A stretch of 64,000 nucleotides of DNA from Marinomonas flavescens (GCF_004352835.1 NZ_SJSB01000010.1:62001-126000), one strand, 5' to 3'; positions 43,607 to 53,630 are shown, counted from the stretch's first letter. Translations and numbers: made by a program. Notes: generated from the letters alone by a model not told the origin.

Positions 43607-46240
43607 TTATGCGAGACTTTTAGAAACAACCTCATAAACATCTTTTGATAAATCTTGAGCCATAATTCGTTCTAGCTCCGTTTTCATTTTCAGACTTAAG
43701 TCAGGTTTCAGTTTTTTCCATCTTGTTAGGGGTGTACACAAACGAGAAGCTAACTGAGGATTGCGCTTATTCAACACAATAATTTGATCCGCAAGGAAAC
43801 GATAACCAGAGCCATCTTCCTTATGAAAACCTGAAATACTTTGTCCAAACCCGCCCAATACAGAACGTACTTTATTCGGGTTTTTAAGATCAAACGAAGG
43901 ATGCTCCATTAAGCTTTGCACCAGTGACAATGCATCGTCTCCCTCTTGAGAAGCGCTCAACATCAACCACTTGTTCACAACTAGTGGCTCATCTTTCCAT
44001 TGTTCATAGAAAGCGTGCAACATAGCCGCGGCTTTATCATGATTCGACTGAACGGCAATTGACAATGCAGAAGACTGATCCGTCATGTTGTCTGCTGTCG
44101 TAAATTGCTCATAAATAGCGTCTTGTGCTTTTGTATCTGAAGATTCAGACCAATATGATAACGCGATGCTTTTTAATGAACGGCGCGCTATATCTTGTGC
44201 CGTAGCCTGGTATTCAGAAGTGATAATATTATTCAGATAAGCTTGAGCAAAATGTCCTGAAAGAGCATTCGCTATGGTTACTTTTAAGAAATGGCGCGCT
44301 TTTTTGATCGCATGTGGATCAATCGTATCAGCCAATTCAGACAAGTAAGCTTGGCTTGGCAGTGCCAAGATCAAAGCCACCATGGCAGGATCTAATGATT
44401 CGTCTTCTAACAAGGCTTTAAAGCCAGTCACAAGTTGAGAGTCTATAGACAGCGCCTGCCCTTGTGACGCTTGCTCAATTAACTGGGTTAACTCATTAAC
44501 AGCCAATTGTTGAGCGGCACTCCAACGATTAAAACCATCCGTATCTGATGACATAAGCAGCAATAACTGCTCCGTTGTATAGCCATAGCGTAGCTTAACC
44601 GGGGCAGAGAAAGATCGAAGCAAAGATGGAACTGGCTTACTGTTAATATTATTAAAGACAAATGTTTGCTCTGACTCTGTCAACAGCAAGGTAACATCAT
44701 TTGCTACTTCACCATTATATTGCGCTTGTATTTCTTCGCCTTGCTCATTCAACAATCCTACTCGGATTGGAATATGCAGAGGCAGCTTTGTTGGCTGCCC
44801 CGGTGTCGCTGGCGTTTCTTGCTTAACGGTTAAGGTATAACGATTCTCTGCGGGAAAATATTCATCAGTAACAGAAACAATTGGTGTGCCTGCTTGCGAA
44901 TACCAGCGTTTGAATAACGTTAAATCAATGCCAGAAGCATCTTGCATCGCGGCAACAAAATCATCACAAGTAACCGCTTGACCATCATGACGTTCGAAAT
45001 ACAAATCTGAACCTTTACGGAACAGCTCAGCGCCCAATAAGGTATGAATCATGCGAACAATTTCAGCGCCTTTTTCATAGATGGTAAGCGTATAAAAATT
45101 AGATATTTCAATAAAAGAAGCCGGTCTTACTGGGTGCGCCATTGGGCCTGCATCTTCAGCAAATTGTGCTGTTTTTAAGAAGGAGACATCTTCAACACGT
45201 TTCACTGTCGCAGAATGCATATCAGCAGAAAAGGTTTGATCACGAAAGACCGTAAAACCTTCTTTAAGACTTAATTGAAACCAGTCACGACAAGTAACAC
45301 GATTGCCTGACCAGTTGTGAAAGTATTCATGGGCAACAATCGCCTCAACGCGCAAGAAAGTATCGTCTGTCGTCGTTTTTGGGCTAGCTAACAGACAAGA
45401 TGAGTTAAAAATATTTAACCCCTTATTCTCCATTGCTCCCATATTAAAGTCATCAACAGCCACGATCATAAAGATATCAAGATCGTACTCACGCCCGTAG
45501 GTTTCTTCGTCCCAGCGCATTGAGCGTTTCAGGGCTTCCATTGCGTAATCTACTTTATCGATATTATGCGATTCAGTGAATATTTGCAGCTTAACGTCGC
45601 GCTTGCTCTGTGTTGTAAAAATATCATTTTTAACCGCAAGATCACCTGCGACCAACGCAAACAGATAAGCGGGTTTTGGGAAAGGGTCATGCCAAACAAC
45701 AACCGTTTTACCTTCATCCGTTTTACCACGTTCAATCTCATTACCATTAGACAACATCACAGGATAACGAGATTCATCAGCAATAATAGTCGTTGTAAAA
45801 ATCGACATCACATCAGGGCGATCTAGGTAGTACGTAATATGGCGAAAACCTTCCGCTTCACACTGAGTACAGAACATTGACGAAGAGCGATACAAGCCTT
45901 CTAAACGCGTATTATTTTGCGGCTCAATCAAGGTTTCGCACGTCAAGATAAACGTGTCTGCTGTCGCGGTAATAATCAATTTATCATCAATTAATTGGTA
46001 TTCTTCAGGAGGTAATGCATAGCCATCCATCGCGATACCAATCAATTTAACATCTTCGCCACCATCCAAAACTAGTGGTGCCGTGGATTTTCCGTCTAAA
46101 GGATTACGGCGCATATGCAACCTAGACGTTACTACCGTTGTGGCTTCATCAAGATCAAAAGTCAGTTCAGTTTTGTCGATGAGAAATGGAGGAACTTTAT
46201 AATCTTTTAGATATATTGCTGAGGGCTGACTCTCTTTCAT
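43607..46240 (-). CDS. pepN: Aminopeptidase N
   Basis: This 877-residue M1 zinc metallopeptidase removes N-terminal residues from peptides. It has the exopeptidase motif GAMENKGLNIFNSS (about 270-283) and the zinc site HEYFHNWSGNRVTCRDWFQL (about 305-324). The downstream Glu ligand is in LSLKEGFTVFRDQTFSADMH. The helical C-terminal domain (about 550-877) matches the E. coli PepN layout, and length is near 870. The ribosome-binding site is AGGAGAGA, 5 nt upstream. It lies 10 bp after the DUF2797 gene, so the two are likely cotranscribed with yeaC. Confidence 0.97.
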   Translation of the reverse strand: MKESQPSAIYLKDYKVPPFLIDKTELTFDLDEATTVVTSRLHMRRNPLDGKSTAPLVLDGGEDVKLIGIAMDGYALPPEEYQLIDDKLIITATADTFILTCETLIEPQNNTRLEGLYRSSSMFCTQCEAEGFRHITYYLDRPDVMSIFTTTIIADESRYPVMLSNGNEIERGKTDEGKTVVVWHDPFPKPAYLFALVAGDLAVKNDIFTTQSKRDVKLQIFTESHNIDKVDYAMEALKRSMRWDEETYGREYDLDIFMIVAVDDFNMGAMENKGLNIFNSSCLLASPKTTTDDTFLRVEAIVAHEYFHNWSGNRVTCRDWFQLSLKEGFTVFRDQTFSADMHSATVKRVEDVSFLKTAQFAEDAGPMAHPVRPASFIEISNFYTLTIYEKGAEIVRMIHTLLGAELFRKGSDLYFERHDGQAVTCDDFVAAMQDASGIDLTLFKRWYSQAGTPIVSVTDEYFPAENRYTLTVKQETPATPGQPTKLPLHIPIRVGLLNEQGEEIQAQYNGEVANDVTLLLTESEQTFVFNNINSKPVPSLLRSFSAPVKLRYGYTTEQLLLLMSSDTDGFNRWSAAQQLAVNELTQLIEQASQGQALSIDSQLVTGFKALLEDESLDPAMVALILALPSQAYLSELADTIDPHAIKKARHFLKVTIANALSGHFAQAYLNNIITSEYQATAQDIARRSLKSIALSYWSESSDTKAQDAIYEQFTTADNMTDQSSALSIAVQSNHDKAAAMLHAFYEQWKDEPLVVNKWLMLSASQEGDDALSLVQSLMEHPSFDLKNPNKVRSVLGGFGQSISGFHKEDGSGYRFLADQIIVLNKRNPQLASRLCTPLTRWKKLKPDLSLKMKTELERIMAQDLSKDVYEVVSKSLA

Positions 46241-46250
46241 GTGTTCTCTC

Positions 46251-47075
46251 CTAAAATGTTAGTGATGCTTGATAGCCTGTGTATTTGCGGATATTAATCA
46301 CGCCCGTATCAAGCATCCAGTATTGCCCTTTTATGCCCATTAACACCCCTTCTATCTCTGGTGTTTTTTCGGCATTCAGGCTGGTTATTTTGGTTGGATA
46401 TTCTAAAACTGGATAAACAAATTCGTGGGTTTCATTTTCATCAGAAAGATCAATAATTGACTGCAAACCAAATTCATTCTGTAAGGAATCTAGTCCATCG
46501 TAGAGCAAACCAATTAGCCTTTCTTGTTCATACTCAAGGTTTAGCTCAACCGGAGTGCCTTTAAGCATATTGCGCCAATTTGTTTTATCAGCGACTTGGT
46601 CTTTAAACAAGGTCTCAACCAGACCAGACATTCGTCGAGTAGAAACTCTGAACAACGCCCTAGCCTGAGTGGCACCTTGATCAATCCACCTTGTTGGCAA
46701 TTGATCACCACGAGTAATGCCCACTTTTAGCCCAGATGAATTGGCCAGATAAACGTAGTGGTCTTGCATGCAATACTTTTCTGCCCATTCGGGTTCACGG
46801 CAAGTACCTAAGTGAAAATGACATTTCTCTGGACTCATCATGCACGAATCACAGGCCGCCAGTTTTTTGAAACAAGGAAAGCAAAAACCCTGGCTAAAAG
46901 ACTTATTGGTTACGCGTCCACAGTTAACGCAATTAATCGCACCTTTAAAATGCAGCGCTACTTTTTTCCCAATAAGCTCATTAACGTTAACGCTATTGTC
47001 ACCCAAGGTTAAAACATATTGAACCTTGCCATTTTCTGCAGACACAGACATTTTTTTCAAATTACCAGATAGCAT
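46251..47075 (-). CDS. DUF2797 family protein with zinc-binding cysteine clusters
   Basis: This 274-residue protein belongs to the uncharacterised DUF2797 family. The N-terminal barrel segment (LTLGDNSVNVNELIGKKVAL) leads into two Cys pairs, CVNCGRVTNKSFSQGFCFPC and CDSCMMSPEKCHFHLGTCRE, likely zinc ligands. The GIY-YIG-like part follows (YVYLANSSGLKVGITRGDQL, then TRWIDQGATQARALFRVSTR). That signature recalls GIY-YIG nucleases, but the catalytic set is incomplete, so cleavage is not claimed. It starts at the base where yeaC ends (one-base overlap). Confidence 0.88.
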   Translation of the reverse strand: MLSGNLKKMSVSAENGKVQYVLTLGDNSVNVNELIGKKVALHFKGAINCVNCGRVTNKSFSQGFCFPCFKKLAACDSCMMSPEKCHFHLGTCREPEWAEKYCMQDHYVYLANSSGLKVGITRGDQLPTRWIDQGATQARALFRVSTRRMSGLVETLFKDQVADKTNWRNMLKGTPVELNLEYEQERLIGLLYDGLDSLQNEFGLQSIIDLSDENETHEFVYPVLEYPTKITSLNAEKTPEIEGVLMGIKGQYWMLDTGVINIRKYTGYQASLTF

Positions 47076-47356
47076 TACACTTTTCCTTTAGGCGCGTCAT
47101 TTACCCATTTAATACTATCTACTTTGTCCTTATTGTCTTCTTCAAACTTAGTTTGCTTACTACCACGATCAATGTAGCCAACTCGGCTTTCTTCAGGCTT
47201 ATTATTGTGGTCATACGTAATAACAGCCTGTAAGCAAAGCTCTGTTTGCTCTTTGGTGAGACGAACACCATTTGGCCATTTACCAAGCTCAACGGCTTGT
47301 TTTAAGCTGACGTAAACTTCCGGCGACATATTGTCGATCATTTCTTTAAAATTCAT
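47075..47356 (-). CDS. YeaC family (DUF1315) small protein
   Basis: This 93-residue protein resembles E. coli YeaC over its length: MNFKEMIDNMSPEVYVSLKQ, AVELGKWPNGVRLTKEQTEL, then CLQAVITYDHNNKPEESRVG and YIDRG. It is soluble, without known function. It begins a probable yeaC-DUF2797-pepN operon. The overlap with the next gene is one base. Confidence 0.9.
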   Translation of the reverse strand: MNFKEMIDNMSPEVYVSLKQAVELGKWPNGVRLTKEQTELCLQAVITYDHNNKPEESRVGYIDRGSKQTKFEEDNKDKVDSIKWVNDAPKGKV

Positions 47357-47393
47357 GAAATACTCTCATCTAACGCTGCTCACTAAGCAGCGT

Positions 47394-48275
47394 TTAAACT
47401 TTTCTAAGTGAATATAATTTTGTTATAAACCAATAAACAATCCCTAAAGCCAACCCTGAAATCAAACCTATGCTATGAGCCGTATTCGCAATACTTCCCA
47501 AGCCAATCATTTCAGTGAGCGGGGTATAACCAATTGCGAGCCATACCATAAAGAAGATCATTAAAGGCTTATGAATAATGACTGGCCAACTACGATTCAC
47601 CATGGGCATAAACCACGCAAAACCGATCAATCCATAAACAACGCCTGATAAACCACCAAATAGAGGATTAGGTGATATTTCAAATTGAAGAATATTACTA
47701 GCGACAGCAATAATCAAAACGCCAAGCAACCAGAAAAACGAGCCTATAATTTTTTCTAAACGGCGACCAACATCCCAAACCCATAAGGCATTGAAAGCAA
47801 TGTGCATAACACTAAAATGCAACAACGCAGGTGAAATAAGACGCCAATATTCACCCTGAGAAATAACCTCAGACAAAGGAAAAAAGCGTATTTGATTACC
47901 AATGACTGTCAATGGGCTAATAGTAAAATAGCTGACCGTCGTTAAATCTGAGCCTAACTGCGTAATGATCGCGACGATCACTGCGGCTAAAATAACGAAG
48001 AAAGTCGCCGGCGCATCACGAAGTTGATTGATCAGACTACTGGAGTTGCTAGAAGACCTAGGATCTCGGTTTCTTTTAACACTAGAAAGTGAAGCTGGGT
48101 CATGTTTCCAGATTTGAATCAATTGCAAAACAGCATCTTGGTACGATGGGTCAGGTACCCAAAGTTCTTTATGGGCACCTTTAACAATAATTTGATGAGA
48201 TATTTTCAATCTCCACAAAGTCTCGCTAAGAAGCGCTGGATCATCACTTGTATCGAATTGATAAACTAAATACAT
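47394..48275 (-). CDS. glpG: Rhomboid intramembrane serine protease GlpG
   Basis: This 293-residue protein has a cytosolic N-terminal domain (about 1-60, MYLVYQFDTSDDPALLSETL) and six transmembrane helices (about 95-285). The catalytic Ser is in FGGLSGVVYGLIGF (GxSG) and the catalytic His in NTAHSIGLISGLALG. The helix-1-to-2 loop and the HIAFNALWVWDVGRRLE stretch (conserved His-x-x-x-N) match GlpG rather than secretase-type rhomboids. No clear ribosome-binding site precedes the ATG. It stands between yeaC and nadK, the same strand as both. Confidence 0.95.
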   Translation of the reverse strand: MYLVYQFDTSDDPALLSETLWRLKISHQIIVKGAHKELWVPDPSYQDAVLQLIQIWKHDPASLSSVKRNRDPRSSSNSSSLINQLRDAPATFFVILAAVIVAIITQLGSDLTTVSYFTISPLTVIGNQIRFFPLSEVISQGEYWRLISPALLHFSVMHIAFNALWVWDVGRRLEKIIGSFFWLLGVLIIAVASNILQFEISPNPLFGGLSGVVYGLIGFAWFMPMVNRSWPVIIHKPLMIFFMVWLAIGYTPLTEMIGLGSIANTAHSIGLISGLALGIVYWFITKLYSLRKV

Positions 48276-48327
48276 AATTTAAGTCAAACACCTCTTCGCA
48301 GATCTACTTCAGACAAGAACGCGCTAT

Positions 48328-49209
48328 TTACGCTCGATAGCTACTTTGCCATCCTAATTTGTCACGACACACGTTATAAAAATCATGATTTTTAGGGTGT
48401 ATCAATCGAATGTTCCCAGCCTTTTTGGTGATATGGATTTCATCACCCGGTGCTGCCGTTATATTCAATTGTCCATCGCAACTAACGCTTGGATAAGTAA
48501 GATTAGACTCACAGACCACAATACGAATTCTCGCATTAGCATCAATCACAATCGGCCGATTACTTAATGTATGAGGGTGCATTGGCACTAAAACAAGCGC
48601 ATCAAGCTTTGGTAGCATGATTGGTCCACCAGCGGATAGCGCATAAGCAGTCGATCCTGTTGGGGTGGCGACAATCAAACCATCTGATTTCTGATTCATC
48701 ACAAATTGATCATCAATAAACAGATCAAATCGTATCATTCGAGCAGACTTGCCAGGATGGAGAACCAAATCATTCAGCGCAATGCCTTCACCACTAGGGC
48801 GGTTTTTACGTTTTATTTTTGCTTCAATCATAAAACGCTTTTCTTCGAAGTATTCACCACGAAAAATAGGCTCTAACTCCTCTCTGAACGCATGAGGAGA
48901 AATATCCGTTAAAAACCCAAGCGTCCCGCGGTTTATACCAATCACAGGAACATCATAATTACTAATCGCTCTGGCGGCGCCCAAAAAACTGCCATCGCCA
49001 CCAACAACCATCACCAAATCACAGTGATTGCCTAACTCTTTCAATGGCGACGAATCTACTTTGACACCTGGTAGCATGGTCGCCAAATCGGTTTCCAATA
49101 CAGGCTCTGAACCTTTTTCTTGAAGATACTCCATCAGTTTCTTAACCGTATCAAGAATCTGAGGTTTATCTAATCGAGCAATTATTCCAACACGTCTAAA
49201 AAGACTCAT
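48328..49209 (-). CDS. nadK: NAD kinase
   Basis: This 293-residue enzyme phosphorylates NAD to NADP. The ATP/NAD-binding GGDGSFLGAAR (about 71-81), NRGTLGFLTDIS, and the diagnostic TPTGSTAYALSAGGPIM plus CDGQLNI near the C-terminus are all present. Length matches E. coli NadK (292). The ribosome-binding site is weak. It is probably an independent unit. Confidence 0.97.
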   Translation of the reverse strand: MSLFRRVGIIARLDKPQILDTVKKLMEYLQEKGSEPVLETDLATMLPGVKVDSSPLKELGNHCDLVMVVGGDGSFLGAARAISNYDVPVIGINRGTLGFLTDISPHAFREELEPIFRGEYFEEKRFMIEAKIKRKNRPSGEGIALNDLVLHPGKSARMIRFDLFIDDQFVMNQKSDGLIVATPTGSTAYALSAGGPIMLPKLDALVLVPMHPHTLSNRPIVIDANARIRIVVCESNLTYPSVSCDGQLNITAAPGDEIHITKKAGNIRLIHPKNHDFYNVCRDKLGWQSSYRA

Positions 49210-49326
49210 GTGTCACTCTCTTTCCGTCGGTCTAAGTAATGGTATGCAACTCAGCGAGCGATTTTGTATCGCTTTTATTATAAAAGAACATTCAACTAAG
49301 CGCGGCGCCACTTTAACATGAAGGGC

Positions 49327-50280
49327 TTACTTATCGCCATCAACTGAAGAGTCGATAAATGGATTAACATTAGGAAGATACCCTCTCCAGCCTTGTAAGC
49401 CTCCGGTGTGAATAAATAAGGTACGCCTATGAGGCCACTCTCCTCGATGGATTTTTTGCATGACTAAAAACAACGCTTTACTCGTATAAACAGGATCAAG
49501 TAACTGCTTTGGATTTAACTCAGCGAACGCCCCTAAAAATGCCAATAACGCCTTGCTTTGCTTGGCGTAGCCGCCCTCATGAGCATCACAATGGAACGTC
49601 ATTTTATGTTTTAATTCATCTATAGTTGTATGGGCTTGAGGTAATGATTCGGCTAACGCTAAAATTTCATCAGACTGTGATTCTGCGCCTTTAAGCGCAC
49701 TAACCACATGAAGGTAGGGTAGATTATCATAGGCCAACAAACCTGAAGCCGTTGTTCCAGTCCCTGCGGACACGACCCAAGCATCATATTCATCACCTAA
49801 ATAGTCTATATCTGCCGCCCAATCTTGACACCCCCTAGCACCCAATTGCCCACCGCCTCCTTCTGGTATCCAATAGACATTTGGATAAAGGCGATTAATT
49901 TGAGCCACCATATTGGAATTTTCAGCAAGTCGGTAGTCTTTACGAGAACACGGCCATAGCTCAATCCCTGCGTTAGCGACATCAATCAGTGTCGGCGTCA
50001 ATGTTGGATGAAGCTCGCCGCGAACAATGGCAATGCCTTTAAACTCGGTTTCAGCCAATATCGCTGAAAAAGCATGCAGATGGTTTGAAAACGGCCCGCC
50101 GAAAGTAGCAATGTATTGGGCGTTAACACGTTTGGCTTCAAGTAAATGGTATTTAAGTTTATGCCACTTATTACCTGGTGCCTGTGGATGCTCAAGATCA
50201 CCGCGATAAATAAATAACTCACAAGGGTGAGCATTATTCTGAAAGGATTCTGGCACATATAATGATTGGATAACGGACAA
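49327..50280 (-). CDS. D-cysteine desulfhydrase / ACC deaminase family PLP enzyme
   Basis: This PLP fold-type II enzyme (about 317 residues) has the PLP lysine in GNKWHKLKYHL, the phosphate and substrate loop TFGGPFSNHLHAFSAI, PEGGGGQLGARGCQD and VVSAGTGTTASGLLA. Family members desulfurate D-cysteine or deaminate related amino acids; the substrate here is unknown. The longest frame starts at ATG 50313, but the first ten codons would form the stem of a strong terminator (50287-50310 then T8). I therefore favour TTG 50280 (M/L-SVIQSLYVP), which aligns better with the family, with GAGG in the hairpin arm as its ribosome-binding site. The choice is uncertain. Confidence 0.85.
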   Translation of the reverse strand: MSVIQSLYVPESFQNNAHPCELFIYRGDLEHPQAPGNKWHKLKYHLLEAKRVNAQYIATFGGPFSNHLHAFSAILAETEFKGIAIVRGELHPTLTPTLIDVANAGIELWPCSRKDYRLAENSNMVAQINRLYPNVYWIPEGGGGQLGARGCQDWAADIDYLGDEYDAWVVSAGTGTTASGLLAYDNLPYLHVVSALKGAESQSDEILALAESLPQAHTTIDELKHKMTFHCDAHEGGYAKQSKALLAFLGAFAELNPKQLLDPVYTSKALFLVMQKIHRGEWPHRRTLFIHTGGLQGWRGYLPNVNPFIDSSVDGDK

Positions 50281-50286
50281 AAAAAA

Positions 50287-50310
50287 GCCTCGGCTAAAAG
50301 TAGTCGAGGC
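50287..50310 (-). terminator. Terminator-type hairpin at the 5' end of the PLP-enzyme gene (possible attenuator)
   Basis: GCCTCGGCTA (50287-50296) pairs with TAGTCGAGGC (50301-50310), 10 bp with one G-U pair and a 4-nt loop, followed on the minus strand by eight T (50286-50279). It lies upstream of or across the first codons of the gene it precedes. The GAGG on its right arm is the only ribosome-binding site in reach of TTG 50280. Confidence 0.75.
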
Positions 50311-50487
50311 CATAATATCACAAGCTGAAGTAAGTAAAATAAGGGAAACTCAATCAAGTCTTGCATAGCGCATATACGACTCACTCGGTGTCCGTTAGTT
50401 CAATGTATTTTTCATCAGGTAAATCACTATATTATCTTTTTTTTTGTTAAAATATTTGCAGCCATTATTTGCAGAGAATGAAACACC

Positions 50488-53400
50488 ATGATCCCATTAC
50501 TTTCTGAACTCTCACCTATTCAAAGCAAATATCTTGCTTTTATTGAACGTCTGAAGGCTTTAGCATTTTCAGGTGACACCAACCCTGATTATGCAAACCG
50601 AGTGGTACTGTCTACTGACAATTCCATTTACCAAGTTTTACCACAAGGCGTTATCTACCCTAAAAACACTCAGGATCTACAACTTATCGCAACGCTCAGC
50701 AATGAACCTGAGTTTCACGATATTGTACTGAGCCCTAGAGGTGGTGGTACAGGTACAAACGGGCAATCCCTATCAGATGGCTTAATCGTCGACGTTTCGA
50801 AATACATGAATCGCATACTGGAAATCAATGTTGCTGAAGGCTGGGCTCGTGTCGAAGCTGGAGTGGTCAAAGACCAGTTAAATAAAGCGGTAAAGTCTCA
50901 CGGTTTGTTTTTTGCACCAGAACTTTCAACCAGTAATAGAGCCACTATTGGCGGCATGATTAATACCGATGCTAGCGGTCAAGGTTCTGTCACTTATGGT
51001 AAAACCCGTGATCATGTCCTTGAGCTTACGACAGTATTACTGGATGGCAGCTTACTAACATCCGGTCCGATTGATGAAGCTACATTAGAATCCATTCAAT
51101 CTGGCAGTGACTATTCCGCTCACGCACATCGTATTGTTGACTCCATTCAAAAAAGCAAACAACAAGAAATCAAGGATACTTTCCCCGATCTTAACCGCTG
51201 CCTAACAGGTTATGACTTAGCACACATTCGCACAGATAAGGGAATGTTTAACATAAATTCCGTGCTCTGTGGTTCAGAAGGTACGCTTGGCTTTATTGCT
51301 GAAGCTAAGGTTAATTTACTCGTCATTCCGACCTATGCCGCCTTAGTCAACATTCGTTATAACAGTTTTGAGGCATCCCTTCGTCATGCCCGTGAACTAT
51401 TAGCAGCAAAACCCACGTCTATTGAAACCGTTGACTCTAAAGTACTCGGCTTGGCCAAGAACGATATTATTTGGGATTCCGTTTCAATGTTCTTTCCAGA
51501 TAAAGCGAACGAGGACATCCAAGGTATCAACCTCGTCGAATACACTGGTAACAACGAACAAGAAGTCGCGGACAAAATCAAAGTATTAACCGATAACCTA
51601 GATATTCTAACCAAACAAGGCAACAGTAGCGCTTTAGGTTACACCATTGCCATGGGACACAGTGACGTTAATAAACTTTGGGCCATGCGTAAAAAATCCG
51701 TTGGTTTATTGGGTAATGCCAAAGGTGAAAAACGCCCTATTCCATTTGTAGAAGACACCGCTGTACCACCCGAAAATCTTGCCGATTATATTATGGAGTT
51801 TCGTGCCGTTTTAGACAGCTATGGCGTTCAATATGGCATGTTTGGTCATGTTGATGCTGGCGTCTTACATGTTCGTCCTGCATTGGATCTAAAAGACGAA
51901 TCACAAGAACCTATGATTCGTGAGATCACTGACAAAGTAGTCAGTCTTACTCAGAAATACAACGGCTTACTTTGGGGAGAACATGGCAAGGGCGTTCGTT
52001 CAGAATATTCTCCGTCTTTTTTCGGCAATTTGTATCCGAGCATCCAACAAGTAAAAGGTGCATTTGATCCCAGAAACCAATTGAATCCTGGCAAAATTGC
52101 GACGCCCTTTGAACTCGGTGCAGACCTTCTAAAAATTGATCAAGTCCCTCTGCGCGGGCAATTTGATCGCCAGATACCAATCCAGAACCGCGATCAATTC
52201 AAAGAAGGCATGTATTGTAACGGTAACGGTGCTTGCTATAACTTTGATCCAAACGACGCTATGTGTCCATCATGGAAAGGCACTCGTGACCGCCGACATT
52301 CCCCTAAAGGTCGTTCTTCTTTAATGCGCGAATGGCTGCGAGGCATGAGTTCAAAAGGAGTAGACACGACTCAAGCAAGTAAAGATGCAAAAGAAAGCAA
52401 CTTCCTGATTACTTTCATTCCACGCCTCAAGAATACCATTGCCAAACGTCGTGGTACCTATGACTTTTCCCATGAAGTTCACGACTCCATGATGGGCTGT
52501 TTGGCCTGTAAGTCCTGTGTCGGTCAATGCCCAATAAAAGTGGATGTTCCTGAATTTCGAGCCAATTTTTTAGAACTTTACTACAGTCGCTACTTACGCC
52601 CCGTGAAAGATTACTTAGTAGGTTCACTCGAATTTATGATGCCGATTATGGCCATTGCCCCACAACCTTATAACTGGATTATTAGCCGCCGCTGGATCAA
52701 TCAATTATCCAGCAAATACTTCGGTTTGGTAGACAGTCCAGCGCTGAGCAAACTCAATTTAAAGAAAGAGATGTCACGTCGCGGCATTCGCCTCGCGACA
52801 CCTTTAGCCATTGAGGCCCTAAGCCCAAAAGATCGAAAGCGGGCAGTGATCGTGATTCAAGATGCCTTCACCAGCTATTTCGAAACAGAATTAGTATTAG
52901 ATACAATGGAAATGCTTACCCGCTTAGGTTTTCAAGCGTATTTAGCGCCTTACTTACCAAATGGCAAGCCACTGCATGTTCATGGTTTTATGAAGGCATT
53001 CCAGAAAACGGCACGGAAAAATTTAGACATGCTACAAAGTCTGTCGTTTTACGGCTTACCCTTTGTCGGCATTGATCCTTCGATGACACTAACCTATCGA
53101 TCAGAATACATGAAAACATTTAGCGATAGTCGCCAAGTGCCTCAAGTACAACTCATGCAAGAATGGTTAGCGACAAAAACTGAACATCTAAGTAAACAAC
53201 CATTATCATTAGATGGCAGTGTTTATCATTTATTGACGCATTGTACCGAAAAGACCAATGCCATTAGCTCAATAAAAGATTGGCAAAGCGTTTATAAAAC
53301 CCTTGGTTTAGAGCTTATCATTGAAAATGTTGGCTGCTGCGGCATGGCCGGTACCTACGGTCATGAGTCTGCCAATAAGGAAACCTCTAAAAAAATCTAT

Positions 53401-53562
53401 GACCTTTCTTGGAAAGAAAAAGTGAACAACCCTGAACTTGCAGGTAAACTACTTGCCACTGGCTATTCGTGCCGCAGTCAGGCCAAGCGTCTTGATGACG
53501 CAAGCATTCCACACCCAGCACAAGTATTGCTTCAGCACCTTCGTATTGCCTCAAGCAGCTAA
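50488..53562 (+). CDS. ydiJ: FAD/Fe-S D-2-hydroxyglutarate dehydrogenase-type oxidoreductase YdiJ
   Basis: This 1024-residue multidomain flavoprotein has a PCMH-type FAD-binding domain (about 50-280, with SPRGGGTGTNGQSL) and a FAD-linked C-terminal domain (about 280-550). An iron-sulfur segment with MGCLACKSCVGQCPIKVDVP (about 670-689, CxxCxxCxxxCP) follows, and a CCG-type domain ends near GCCGMAGTYGHES. The layout and length match E. coli YdiJ (1018 residues), which oxidises D-2-hydroxyglutarate. An ordinary ribosome-binding site was not seen; GAGAATGAAACACC precedes the ATG. Direct repeats TATTTGCAG at 50453-50461 and 50466-50474 lie just upstream. Confidence 0.92.
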   Translation: MIPLLSELSPIQSKYLAFIERLKALAFSGDTNPDYANRVVLSTDNSIYQVLPQGVIYPKNTQDLQLIATLSNEPEFHDIVLSPRGGGTGTNGQSLSDGLIVDVSKYMNRILEINVAEGWARVEAGVVKDQLNKAVKSHGLFFAPELSTSNRATIGGMINTDASGQGSVTYGKTRDHVLELTTVLLDGSLLTSGPIDEATLESIQSGSDYSAHAHRIVDSIQKSKQQEIKDTFPDLNRCLTGYDLAHIRTDKGMFNINSVLCGSEGTLGFIAEAKVNLLVIPTYAALVNIRYNSFEASLRHARELLAAKPTSIETVDSKVLGLAKNDIIWDSVSMFFPDKANEDIQGINLVEYTGNNEQEVADKIKVLTDNLDILTKQGNSSALGYTIAMGHSDVNKLWAMRKKSVGLLGNAKGEKRPIPFVEDTAVPPENLADYIMEFRAVLDSYGVQYGMFGHVDAGVLHVRPALDLKDESQEPMIREITDKVVSLTQKYNGLLWGEHGKGVRSEYSPSFFGNLYPSIQQVKGAFDPRNQLNPGKIATPFELGADLLKIDQVPLRGQFDRQIPIQNRDQFKEGMYCNGNGACYNFDPNDAMCPSWKGTRDRRHSPKGRSSLMREWLRGMSSKGVDTTQASKDAKESNFLITFIPRLKNTIAKRRGTYDFSHEVHDSMMGCLACKSCVGQCPIKVDVPEFRANFLELYYSRYLRPVKDYLVGSLEFMMPIMAIAPQPYNWIISRRWINQLSSKYFGLVDSPALSKLNLKKEMSRRGIRLATPLAIEALSPKDRKRAVIVIQDAFTSYFETELVLDTMEMLTRLGFQAYLAPYLPNGKPLHVHGFMKAFQKTARKNLDMLQSLSFYGLPFVGIDPSMTLTYRSEYMKTFSDSRQVPQVQLMQEWLATKTEHLSKQPLSLDGSVYHLLTHCTEKTNAISSIKDWQSVYKTLGLELIIENVGCCGMAGTYGHESANKETSKKIYDLSWKEKVNNPELAGKLLATGYSCRSQAKRLDDASIPHPAQVLLQHLRIASSS

Positions 53563-53588
53563 CCATTTAAGCTTAATTAAGCTAGACA

Positions 53589-53613
53589 TTAAGCCAGTAA
53601 AATACTGGCTTAA
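53589..53613 (+). terminator. Terminator of ydiJ
   Basis: TTAAGCCAGTA (53589-53599) pairs perfectly with TACTGGCTTAA (53603-53613) around AAA, followed by CTTTTTAAA. It lies just upstream of the next gene's ribosome-binding site. Confidence 0.85.
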
Positions 53614-53630
53614 CTTTTTAAAGGACATTC

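Noticed and set aside
49998-50384. Leftward frame from 50384, considered as a leader peptide for the PLP-enzyme attenuator
   Set aside because: The frame does not stop before or near the hairpin; it runs 128 codons through the PLP-enzyme gene out of frame. A 7-codon alternative from 50373 lacks a ribosome-binding site.
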